DNA of 31,914 bases from Bimuria novae-zelandiae CBS 107.79 (taxonomy: Eukaryota; Ascomycota; Dothideomycetes; Pleosporales; Didymosphaeriaceae): positions 67,390 through 99,303 of the forward strand of contig ML976800.1 in NCBI GenBank assembly GCA_010015655.1. The letters run 5' to 3'. The notes below the pieces were generated by a model. That model did no database searches, was not told the DNA's origin, and worked only from the letters and a program-made list of their open reading frames with translations. A program made the translations under genes and the position numbers. This document shows, in pieces, positions 20,603 to 29,910 of the stretch. The stretch's first letter is position 1. Each line of letters begins with the position of its first letter.

Positions 20603-21304
20603 CTATAGAATGGCTATAAGCAAAAGCCCTATAACATTCGAGAGGGCGTACGTAAGCCTGTAAGCATTGTTGGAAAGCTCCGGCACGATTGAGGTTGGGT
20701 ATGGTTGGATTGTCAGAGAAGCAGTACCATCAGTGGCAACCGTCTTAATAGGTGACGCTGATAAGCTGGTGCACAGGCTGGTTTTCGGGCTTGTGGTGAC
20801 GAGAGTGGTGGAGCTTGATGGCGGGCCTGATGACTGCGTATCATTGAAGGGCTCGTACTTGTCATCACTTGGGTTCACACTGAAGATCATACCCGAGTGA
20901 CAGTGGGATATGGGTTCATCCTGTGCACAGTAAAACCATTGTGGCTGGTCCGATTCAACCAAATAGTCCACAAGAAACGTACCGCTCACGTTGTGGGGAT
21001 TGAATTGTTGAAATCCCGTGTCAAATCCAGAACTGTTAGAGCATGGATTGACGGAAGAACTTTGGGTAAGGGTATGGTTAAGGCCTAGAAAGTCAAATCG
21101 AAGCGTCGTACCAAGCGTAACGCTGACGGAATTCGGATTGAACGCCAACCGTCCTGCAGCGCCCACAACTATCTCAACAATTTGAGAAGAGCTGTTGGTG
21201 TCGCTTAGAGTGCTTTCAGGCAGGCAAGAAGTGGAATTCCAGCCGGTCGAGTGGTTAGCCCACTGCAGGTCGTGGGTGGGTTGAGGGAGAGAAAGGGAAA
21301 ACAT
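20603..21304 (-). CDS. GPI-anchored cupredoxin-like surface protein
   Basis: 233 aa. Residues about 40-145 form a cupredoxin-like domain: VEIVVGAAGRLAFNPNSVSV, then LRFDFLGLNHTLTQSS (candidate His ligand), then QWFYCAQDEPISHCHSGMIF (candidate Cys, His and Met ligands). The set His...Cys...His...Met matches a type 1 copper site, so metal binding is plausible. A Ser/Thr/Pro-rich stalk follows (about 150-205), then SNNAYRL and a hydrophobic tail ending GLLLIAIL, which looks like a GPI attachment signal. It is full of N-x-S/T sites. The odd point is the N-terminus: from the first ATG there is no clear signal peptide and a stop lies just upstream, so a short upstream exon carrying it may exist. 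The family comprises fungal extracellular serine-rich cupredoxins, probably cell-wall linked. Confidence 0.78.
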   Translation of the reverse strand: MFSLSLPQPTHDLQWANHSTGWNSTSCLPESTLSDTNSSSQIVEIVVGAAGRLAFNPNSVSVTLGTTLRFDFLGLNHTLTQSSSVNPCSNSSGFDTGFQQFNPHNVSGTFLVDYLVESDQPQWFYCAQDEPISHCHSGMIFSVNPSDDKYEPFNDTQSSGPPSSSTTLVTTSPKTSLCTSLSASPIKTVATDGTASLTIQPYPTSIVPELSNNAYRLTYALSNVIGLLLIAIL

Positions 21305-21573
21305 GACTGTCTGGCGAATCGATTAACACTGTGGTCCATCTATATAGCTAGCTCACGATAGCCAAGAAAACGGGAAATCTCTTTTAGAAATCGCTTTTCA
21401 GTTTTCCAAATACCGTTTTGAAGCTTCATTGCAGGCCTAGGCCGCACACCACATCCTCGATGGCGAGTCGCTTATTTAAATCGGAAACAACCCCGAATCA
21501 GTCGTGAATCTTAAGCAAGCTTTACTACCATACGCACCTTCTATCCAAACACTAAATACCACAAGTAGCAACT
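21305..21573. promoter_or_regulatory. Shared divergent promoter region
   Basis: 269 bp between the start codons of the cupredoxin gene (minus) and the 848-aa gene (plus). The plus gene has the start context CAACTATGC. No TATA box is obvious on that side; TATATAG at 21339-21345 may serve the minus-strand gene. Co-regulation is possible but not shown. Confidence 0.45.
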
Positions 21574-24120
21574 ATGCCCTCCGACGATACCGACGTGGGA
21601 GACGCGCCGTCGAATTCGGAAGTAGCGGAATTCTACAGCTTGGTGTCTTTTAGTCCCGAAGACCCTTGGGAGAAAAATGCTCCTTTGAAATTGTATGCGC
21701 AAGCATGTGCGGAAAATTACATACCACAAGGCCAGAGTCTCGAGGCATGGAGCAAAACAGCAACTGTCGACGATTTCTTCAGACAAGTATACGCAATGCA
21801 AATCTTGCCAGCAGAACTCAGAAAAACGACCGAGAACACTGATGGTAAAAGAATGAAGCTATGGGAAGAATCTGCACAACAGAAATTTCTCAACGAATGC
21901 GAGACGGCTGTTCTGCCACTCGTCTGCAAAGCAATTGAAGAGGATGCGCAAGAGTGGCATATGCCAATTCCGTCGACAAGAGAACACGCTTCCCAAGAAT
22001 ATAAAGATTTCATGGAAAAGGCGGCGAAGAGAAAGGCTTATGAGATTTATGGGTACTTATCCGAAGTTGAAGAAGCGATGTTCGAGTTTCGTTCCGAAGA
22101 TGTGCCAAGCAGAGTCGAGGAACTCTTCGAGACAGATAGAGGGGTAAAAAAATTGGACCACCTCATCAATACCGAAGAAACATTTGGCATAGCGTGGTAT
22201 GAACGACCCTTACGTATGAACGATGCGCAGTGGGTTGTGGAAAAAAAACGAATATTTGACAAGACAAGGAAGGAAGAACAAGATAAGGAAGACAACAAGA
22301 CCGAAGAAGAAAAAGTACAAGAAAGCTTGGAAAAGGAGGATAATGAAAGGGAGACGGCTCGAGCTCATGAACTGAAGCGGCTGGGTAGTGAGGTGGTTGG
22401 GCCTCGGACGACTATCGACTCGACAGCCCGCAGGCTGTATTCCGATGCCTTGATCATCCTCAGTTACTGGTGGGATCATGGGCCACTCGAGGATGACGAA
22501 GCAAAACTAGCTGCTCTGAACCACCGCGTTAAAGCGGCTGTATCTCAGGATGGTTACGTTGCCCTTGCACCCACACACTTGAAACAGTTGATCCAGGATG
22601 TCCGTAAACATCTTGATGATGTTAAGCACGCAAATGATACTGATAAGGACCCAAGGAGACTGGAATTAGCGAAGGCTGTAGTCCACCTTTCGAATGTTCT
22701 CCGCGCGCATGGATTTGATTGGAAGTCTGTTGCCAATCGCCGAATTCAGCGGGAAGTGCTGTTGTGTTTATACAAATCGGAACAAGAAGGTGTTCGGAAA
22801 CGCCGAGAGAGCCTGATACAATCAATCTTCGAGCCTTACCCGGAACAATATGAATTCATAGAGAAGTTCAGCGTTATGCTCACGGTAGTATCAAGTGCTT
22901 TGCAGTACAGGAACCAAGATACGCTTCGCGTGGTTGTTGAGAGTTTGATTCGCATCAATGAGGAAGACGCTCAAAAGATCAATACTAGCCTCGGATTGAA
23001 GAGAGAAGATCACTACTTTCCAGTAGAACACTTGGAGAAGATCGTGGCTGCTAATTTTGACAATGCGACCACTAAATCTCAACTGAACGCATTGATAGTC
23101 AAGATGAAGCTACTTAGTATCCCGGGCACCGATGTTCTGGCCTCCAACTCGGGGTCAAATCCCGATCCAAGCTCCGATGACATACAAACGTGGGAGAAAG
23201 AGCTGTTAGGTCTTATCTCTCATAAGAAGGAAACGCCAAATGTGCAAGCATCGTACCCATCACTGCATGCACTTCTCGCTGAACCCCTTTACGATTGTAA
23301 GGATAAGAAGACGGTCGGGTGGGGAGACCACAACGGCAGATTCTACATCAATCAGTACGGACCTGACACAGCCCCTATCTGGCGCAAGGAATCCGATCCT
23401 ATACCTGGGTATAGGGACAACGACTACGAAGACGGATTGCCTCCCCATCAGCAAGTTACTAATGGAGACAATCGAATAGGAAACACAATGGTTTCCGGAT
23501 CGAAAACAAAGCGAATGTATACGTTGGAAGGGCACATTATGGACGTATTGGGAGTTGCATTTGCAGAAGATCCGACGAAAGACACGTATGCTTCTCTCAC
23601 GGAAAAGACAATTAACGGCACAAGGCGGGATTCTGTTTATGTGTTGATATTATGGGATCGCTATTTGACGAGAGCGGATCCTGAACTGAGATGGGAGCCA
23701 GCAAGTGAGCTCCGACTACGACTAGGCACCAAGAGGGCAGACGAGCGTATAAAGCGCACAGCGCAAGCAAATCAAAAGCGTTTCGAGGAAGAGTGTGGTG
23801 CTTGCCGCATCAGTATGCCTCCATCGTCATCTTCGGCGAGTACCCAGCCGCCTCAATTCCCACCTCCGGCGAGTGGCCAGCAGCCAAGGTCGCCGTCCCA
23901 AACAAGGACACGAAGTGGGCGAGCACTATCCGTAATGAGCTCGCGGGGCGAGATCCCTTCTTCAGTAGGAACACCACATGCCGGATCCAAGCGCGTACAG
24001 GAGCTGAGAGGCGTAAGTGATACCGAAGCACTCTGGGCGGAAAATCAGGAAATGAAAGAGCAACTCAAGAAAATTCAACAGCATATGGAGGGGATGAACT
24101 TGAGCACTAGGTCGAGGTAA
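21574..24120 (+). CDS. Large orphan protein, 848 aa, with C-terminal coiled coil
   Basis: The longest intact frame of the window, intronless, ATG to TAA. The N-terminal third is helical and acidic. Residues about 225-275 are highly charged (RKEEQDKEDNKTEEEKVQES), likely a single helix. Residues 290-540 are helical with Leu/Val spacing (TARRLYSDALIILSYWWDHG, RLELAKAVVHLSNVLRAHGF, EKFSVMLTVVSSALQYRNQD). Residues 580-745 hold a possible globular part with YDCKDKKTVGWGDHNGRFYI and YVLILWDRYLTRADPELRW. A Ser/Pro/Gln-rich linker follows (about 750-810), and the end (ALWAENQEMKEQLKKIQQHM) is a short coiled coil, so dimerisation is likely. No signal peptide, membrane helix or known catalytic motif. 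The Copia element lies only 51 bp beyond the stop and may replace its 3' UTR. Function unknown. Confidence 0.85.
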   Translation: MPSDDTDVGDAPSNSEVAEFYSLVSFSPEDPWEKNAPLKLYAQACAENYIPQGQSLEAWSKTATVDDFFRQVYAMQILPAELRKTTENTDGKRMKLWEESAQQKFLNECETAVLPLVCKAIEEDAQEWHMPIPSTREHASQEYKDFMEKAAKRKAYEIYGYLSEVEEAMFEFRSEDVPSRVEELFETDRGVKKLDHLINTEETFGIAWYERPLRMNDAQWVVEKKRIFDKTRKEEQDKEDNKTEEEKVQESLEKEDNERETARAHELKRLGSEVVGPRTTIDSTARRLYSDALIILSYWWDHGPLEDDEAKLAALNHRVKAAVSQDGYVALAPTHLKQLIQDVRKHLDDVKHANDTDKDPRRLELAKAVVHLSNVLRAHGFDWKSVANRRIQREVLLCLYKSEQEGVRKRRESLIQSIFEPYPEQYEFIEKFSVMLTVVSSALQYRNQDTLRVVVESLIRINEEDAQKINTSLGLKREDHYFPVEHLEKIVAANFDNATTKSQLNALIVKMKLLSIPGTDVLASNSGSNPDPSSDDIQTWEKELLGLISHKKETPNVQASYPSLHALLAEPLYDCKDKKTVGWGDHNGRFYINQYGPDTAPIWRKESDPIPGYRDNDYEDGLPPHQQVTNGDNRIGNTMVSGSKTKRMYTLEGHIMDVLGVAFAEDPTKDTYASLTEKTINGTRRDSVYVLILWDRYLTRADPELRWEPASELRLRLGTKRADERIKRTAQANQKRFEEECGACRISMPPSSSSASTQPPQFPPPASGQQPRSPSQTRTRSGRALSVMSSRGEIPSSVGTPHAGSKRVQELRGVSDTEALWAENQEMKEQLKKIQQHMEGMNLSTRSR

Positions 24121-24170
24121 GTTGATAATTAAGTTGCTTTAGATAGGATAATAGAGTGTTTATACGGAGT

Positions 24171-24175
24171 CTGGG
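24171..24175. repeat. Left target-site duplication of Copia element
   Basis: CTGGG, identical to 29475-29479. Confidence 0.92.
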
Positions 24176-24384
24176 TGTCAGATTGGAGGGTAGTTTTTAT
24201 GAGATGAAGAAGGATGATTGATTGATCGTTGTTCTCCTGCTGTGGGAGGTAGCATCTATATAACCATAAAGACATCCCTTGCTTTGTTATAGAATGTATC
24301 TCATGCAAGGGAGGAATGTATCTTATGTAAGGGTACAGGTGCGCCAGCGACTTTGCAGAATGTAAGGGACTATGTAATCGGACA
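24176..24384 (-). repeat. 3' LTR of Copia element (left), 209 bp
   Basis: TGTCAGATTGG...ATCGGACA. It contains a TATA-like CTATATAA (24256-24263; TTATATAG on the coding strand) and a 22-bp tandem duplication (AATGTATCTCATGCAAGGG at 24293, repeated with two changes at 24315). Hand alignment with the right LTR gives 17 differences in 209 positions and no gaps. Confidence 0.95.
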
Positions 24385-24396
24385 CACCCCCTTAGC
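24385..24396 (-). promoter_or_regulatory. Polypurine tract of Copia element
   Basis: On the coding strand the bases just before the 3' LTR read GCTAAGGGGGTG, a purine run in the position used to prime plus-strand DNA synthesis. Confidence 0.8.
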
Positions 24397-24451
24397 TTAG
24401 GCTTATGCTCAAGCTGGAGACTATCTGTCAATAAGTAGACAGACTTATCTT

Positions 24452-27400
24452 TTATGGTTCAGTTTTAAAAGCCTCTATTCTTTGCTCTAGCTCAAGTAGG
24501 TCGATTTCTTTATTAGTAATCTTGTCCTTAATCTCTGCAAGTCCTAGTTTATCTAGAAACTTGCTCCATTTGTTGGCTAGCAGGGCCTTTGTGAGTCTAT
24601 CTGCAACCATGTCTTCCGAGCGTTAATAGTCTACCTTAATCGTCCCTAGTGCGACTTCTTGTCTTAGCCAGTGATTGTGGATATCTACATAACAGAGCTT
24701 CGTCTGTAGCTTGGTAATCTCTTTAGTGACAAGTCGGATTATTTGCTAATTATTATAATTAATAGTAATAAGGGAATTGCTGAGGTTAATCTTTAGCTCC
24801 TTTAGCAATCGGGATGTGAATAGAGCCTCCTTAGCAACCTGCAAGAGAGCTAGTAATTCGGCCTCTATAGTTAATATAGTAACTGTATCTTGCTTATTTG
24901 CTTTCTAGGCAATCAGACCGCTAAATAGCTTAATAATGTATCCTTGCGAGCTCTTGCGGTCGAGCGTATTATTAGCAAAGGATGCATCGCTTGCCACTTC
25001 TAAAGTATCTACACCCCTAAACTAAAGACCTAGTGATCTAGTATTAGCAAGATAGAGAAGAACTTAGTTAGCAGCCGCTTAGTAATCTTTGCTTAGGTTT
25101 AACAAGAATCGTGATAGTTAAGAACTTGCGAAGGCGATATCTAGTCGCGTAGTTACTACAGCGTAGAAGATTAAACCTATCTTTTACTAATATTAATTGA
25201 CTTTAGTCTTGCTGGCGAGCCCTGAGCGTGGGAGCAGTTTAACTACTACTATTAGGGTATTATAGCGAATCTCATGGTGATCAACGAGGCGTGATATTTT
25301 GTCGATATATAAAGCTTGGGATAGCCAGAGATTTCGATTTGGTCGATCCCTAATGACTTCGACTCCCAGAAACCACTGTAGGTTATTGCCACTAGTGAGT
25401 GTAAATTTAGTTCTTATTACTACTAGAGCAGTTTTAGCAGCTTGCTTCTATAACTTGTCGTAAGCAATAATAAGGTTATCTACATAGAAAAAGATAATAA
25501 TGCCATCCTTAATAAGACAGCATGGCTCGTAGGGCACTATTTCAAAGCCAATATCGCGGAGCATTAATGTAAACTCTCTTTGCTAAAGTAGTAGAGATAT
25601 GCGCAGTCTGTAGAGGGCTTTATATAGTTAGAGGACTGTGCCTACTCGAGAGTAGCCGCAGGGCATTCTTATATAGATTTCTCTGTCTAGTTTTGCGTAA
25701 ACGAAAGCGTTAGTAACGTCGTGTTAGATAAGCTCTAGGTTAAATTAAGCTATAATTATTATAAGCATGCGAAAGGATTATTTTATAAGTGTTATAGCGT
25801 AGGTTTCTTGCGATATAAGATGTCTTTATTAGTTACCTCTTATAACTAGTCGTGCCTTGCACTTCTGTAGCCAATAGTATTTGTTAAACTTATAGGTATA
25901 TATCTATATATAATTAAGGATCTGATGTCCTGCTGCTTTTACTAGGGAGGTAGCTACCTCACTCCAGGACTTTATCTTACGGTGACTCTAGAGATAGGAT
26001 TTCTCGGCTTCTTTCTATAAGTAATGTAGTAGATAATCCTCGAGTTTGTCTTTACAGGTAGGTAGTTCTAGTAGTAAGCTTTAGTAAGGTTTCTTACTAG
26101 TAACGATTATGCGCTTTAGCTGTGCCTTATCGAGCGTCTTTCTATTAATAAGACCACGGGGTCCTGCTTTTGTACCTGCTATAAAGGCGGCGGCCCAAGG
26201 GCTCGTCTGTCGTTGCCTAGTCTACACTATTAGGGATAGTTTAGCTTAATCGCCTCCTGCCATTAGTTATGCAAGGAGTGTCACTAGTAGCGGCGTTAAG
26301 GGAGGCGTTAGATATTTATACCTAACTTTCCTGCCTTACCTGTACTTAGGAGCTCCTTTAACCTCTTTCTTTAACGCTTTACTAATTATTTTATCCTTAA
26401 AGAAGGACTTAGTAGCTTGCTCTTATTAAGGTAAGGGAGGTAACTCTACTAATTACACCTAGGCTACTATTTCTTCTAATATACTGTGCATAAGGTTGTC
26501 TATTAGGTCTTTAGTTTGGCCTAAGAACATAGTATTCTTGTTAAAAATTACGTCGCGAGTACTAATTGTCTTTGCTAGGGAGGGGATCTATATCCTCTAG
26601 ATATTAGTTAATCTGTAGCCAACTAGATAGCCTATCTAAGCTTTAGGGTCCAGTCGCTGGAGCTTGCTCTTGCCACGTTTGGTGTTATTAGTTATAGCGA
26701 AGGCTTTGTAGCTATAGGCTTTTAAGTAAGTTTGATTTGGCTTCTTTGGTTGGGTGACAACGCCGTTCTGAAAAGCTACCGTCGTAAAGAACACTTTATA
26801 TAGTAATCGCTATTAATTAGCGTAGTTTAGGGTTTAATTATAGAGGTAGACTGCGGCTTAGGTAATCTTAGGCTATATCTACTAAGGTAGGTTAGAGTTA
26901 AGTCGTATCGCACGCGCTTTCTCCTTAATTACACCTCTTAAGTGCTTAGCCCCTCTATTTTATGCTTAAGTATTAGGTGCTAAGGGCTCGATCTTAATCC
27001 CCTGCGCTAAGCACCACTTCTTAATATCTACCTTAATAGAGAAGATCTCGTTATTGGATTTAATTACTTTTACCGTAGCATTATATTGTACTTTTATAAA
27101 TAGTATAAAAGTGCTAAGTTGCTTAATAATGGATCGTGCTAGGCGATTGTCCTTAAAGTAGAAGTCCTATGCGAAGCCAGAGAATTAATTAGTAATTAAT
27201 ATTTAGCTCTTCTCTCTTATTAAGCTTTCTACTTTGTAGTCGTAAAAATCGATTGCAACTCGCTCGCCAGAGCCTTTAGTTAGCTCCCTAGCTTGCTAGC
27301 GTATTTGCCGTTTTAGTTTTGCTTTGCCGCAGGCGTTACACTTAATAGTAGGGAGGCCTTTAATCCTTACCCCCTTAGATTGCTGTACGAGGTGTTTAAG

Positions 27401-29215
27401 AGCCTAAGGGCCTAGATAGCCTAATTATTAGTGCTAGGTTAATGCGTCTGCCTTCTGCAGTCTTCGTTTAGTGCGTGTGTTAGTCTTGTGGGTGGCATGT
27501 GCAGCTTTAGTAGGAGTGCCTGTAGGCCTTATCTTATGTTCTAACACCCACTGTCTATGCAACTCTTAAAGTTCTACTAGTATAGTGTTGTCTCTTCTCC
27601 TTAGAGTCGTTGGGTCTGCCCTTGTGTCCTACTAAAGGCCTTGCCTCTAAAGTAATTGGAACGATACAAGGTTGTAGAGCAGATTAGGGTAATAGGTAAT
27701 ATTATCTAGCTATATTATTCGATTACTACTTGCACTTCGTACGTTAAGATAGACACTTTTATATCCTTTAATCTATATTTATGTATTCCCTGCCCATATA
27801 AAGTCTCCTGGCGCCGGTAGCTGGTATAAGACAAAGCGATCGATGTCGTTAAAGATATAACAGGTTATGCCTAAATCGAGTATGGCTAAGCATCGCAGTG
27901 GGTACGTGTTTAGATTAGTGTGAATAGAGGCGGCGTTAAAGCTCGCTAGGATTTTAGTAATTTTGCGTCTATCTAGTCACTTATTATTAGCCTTAGTAAT
28001 TCGAGTTAGAGTGGGAGTATGCGATGATTTAATTCTAAGTATTTAAGACCTTAGTCTTTTTACTATTCTTAACTTCTCTTAGAAGTCGGTATCATGTTCT
28101 AGCTTAAGCTTAACTAGCTTTACTATAAGAGGGTTCGCTCTGAACTAGTCTGGCTGCTTATCTGGAAAGGCATAAAAATAGTCTTGAAGACTATAGCGTA
28201 GGTTATAAGTAAGGTAATAATTACTACTAACTACTATTAGCTTAAGGCTCTAAGGCGACTGCTTAGATTTAGTACGTTAATTATTATTTTATTATTTATA
28301 ATTCTAAGATCTTCCCTGACTTTTAAATAATGCTGCTTTATCCACAAGAGAGGCGTCCCTGTCTGTGACCTAAACGGATTTACTATTAGCGAGAGATGAA
28401 CCTGTAGTAGTAAAAGCGCCCTTTTGTTTGCCCTTAATTAGGTGCTGCAGGATTATGTAGTCTTAAAAGAGTTTTATTATATGCTTCTATAAGACAGCTG
28501 CATCCTTACTTCTATATTACTAAAAGGTCATTACCTACATAGGTGCGACATAGACAACTACCTTTATAAAGTCTTCTTTAACTAAGTCTAGCCTTTAAAG
28601 TTCTATAACGCGATTAGTCTTTGCTTCTGTAGCTGCGTAATCGTACTTAGATAGCTATGTAGCCTATAATCTAGCTATTCTTATTAGTTTAAGAGCTTCT
28701 TAGTATCTTGCCCTTGCTCGTCGATGTTCGTCTTAATAGTTAACCCTAACTGTGATTGTGAGGTTATTAATCTATTGCTTTATTATTTCTCTAAGAATAT
28801 AGCAATTGTTCTGCAGATGCGCGGAGATCGTTGATTGGAGAAAGGTGACTACCTTATTGAGGTCTGCCTTTTCTTCCTGATAGGCTCGATCCATGATCTT
28901 GTAGATCTCGAGCCGTTCTTTATGATAGTCGCTATTATCTCTGTATGCTTTCGCGCTTGCCGTTGATAGATGGGATGGTAATGTTGGCACGTTATTTGGG
29001 TTCGCAGTTATGTAGGCGGCGCTTGGTTGGTAGTTACTTATTAGTGGAGGCACTAGCATCGCGGGTTTCTGCTTTGGTTCATTTGTCAGCGCTGGGTCGA
29101 TAATACTCCAGACCTTTAGGAATTAGCATCTTGTTTTAAGCTGTTTAAGCTATGGCGTGTAATTTGTGTAGTTAGTCAGGATCACTGTAGGATCTTTAAG
29201 AGTCGATAGGGCCAT
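24452..29215 (-). pseudogene. Copia gag-pol polyprotein, stop-riddled
   Basis: Start at ATG 29215 (MALSTLKDPTVILTN). Gag: an early KVWSIIDPALTNEP block and a longer open piece at 29059-28772. Protease: ILDLGITCYIFND near 27870, where DSGAT is usual. Pre-integrase: a WH-type block with LGYLG, then CNACGKAK near 27320 (zinc-binding region, one His now Tyr). Integrase core: AIDFYDY near 27245, first acidic residue kept. A following block reads ITN where ITD is normal. RT: FFYVDNLIIA at 25475-25486, catalytic YVDD now YVDN. RNase H end: VDIHNHWLRQEVALGTIKVDY and DRLTKALLANKWSKFLDKLG, stop at 24452-24454. Stops fall at expected Trp and Gln positions. Changes follow CpA to TpA on either strand, with some CpG change. 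Confidence 0.9.
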
Positions 29216-29247
29216 TGCAATTGGCTTGATAAGGTAGTATTAGTTAA

Positions 29248-29265
29248 GGCAGTGAGACTCTTAAT
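29248..29265 (-). promoter_or_regulatory. Primer-binding site matching a tRNA-Lys(CUU) half-molecule
   Basis: Directly against the 5' LTR the plus strand reads GGCAGTGAGACTCTTAAT, which is tRNA sense. TGAGA-CTCTTAA-T is the 5' stem, seven-base loop (anticodon CTT) and nucleotide 39 of eukaryotic tRNA-Lys(CUU). The coding strand is thus complementary to an internal tRNA fragment ending at nucleotide 39, not to the 3' CCA end. This is the arrangement known for Drosophila copia, which uses a 39-nt fragment of initiator tRNA-Met. Confidence 0.75.
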
Positions 29266-29474
29266 TGTTAGATTAGAGGGTAGTTTTTATAAGATAAAGA
29301 AAGATAATTAATTGATTGTTATTCTCCTGCTGTGGGAGGTAGCATCTATATAACTATAAAGACATCCCTTGCTTTGTTATAGAATGTATCTTATGTAAGG
29401 GAGGAATGTATCTTATGCAAGGGTACAGGTGCGCCAGCCACCTTGCAGAATGCAAGGGACCATGTAATCGGACA
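29266..29474 (-). repeat. 5' LTR of Copia element (right), 209 bp
   Basis: TGTTAGATTAG...ATCGGACA. Compared with the left LTR it has more TG-to-TA and CA-to-TA changes, clustered in its first 60 bases. It should carry the promoter for the minus-strand transcript. Confidence 0.95.
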
Positions 29475-29479
29475 CTGGG
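29475..29479. repeat. Right target-site duplication of Copia element
   Basis: CTGGG, identical to 24171-24175. Confidence 0.92.
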
Positions 29480-29910
29480 AGTACGTCAAAGCTGTTTCAT
29501 TCGCATTGTTAGCCAACTTCAAGTAAGTTAACTTACAGTAATTTAGTTAAGTTAATCCCTTGGGAGGAAATAGTGAGAGACGGAAAGAATAAGAAGAAGA
29601 GGTAGAAAGAGCCTAAAGAGTAAGCCTGAATCGGACCAACTTGGTTAACATTAATATAGACGATGGAGAATTTTATAGGTGTTGGTGTTAAGTTACGCTA
29701 TTGACTATCTTAAAGTTAGGTTACATGAAATACTCTTGTGGGCAGGCAGGCATATTGACAAAAAAGCTGTATTGCTATCTGCAGAAGTGTGTTGAGTGAG
29801 AAGTCTATGGGCAGAAGGAAAGAGCAGGCGAGTCTGTTTACTCAGTAATCCGTGCACCTAACGTTAGGTGGTGCTTTCCACACACACCACCTTTGACGCC
29901 AGTCACGTGG
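29480..29910. other. Intergenic, short palindrome
   Basis: About 430 bp. GTAAGTTAACTTAC at 29523-29536 is a perfect 14-bp palindrome. A purine-rich run (GAGAGACGGAAAGAATAAG) follows at about 29573. A minus-strand ORF at 29838-30230 overlaps the next gene and is judged a shadow. Confidence 0.4.

Larger units (their letters stand above)
24176..29474 (-). mobile_element. Complete Ty1/copia retrotransposon, RIP-inactivated
   Basis: 5.3 kb, coding on the minus strand. It has 209-bp LTRs beginning TGT and ending ACA, a 5-bp TSD (CTGGG), a polypurine tract beside the left (3') LTR and a primer-binding site beside the right (5') LTR. Reading along the minus strand the order is gag, protease, GAG-pre-integrase/integrase, reverse transcriptase, RNase H, which defines Ty1/copia rather than gypsy. 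Stops (TAG, TAA) fill the coding region and the LTR differences are mainly CpA/TpA. It landed 51 bp past the stop of the 848-aa gene. Confidence 0.95.
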
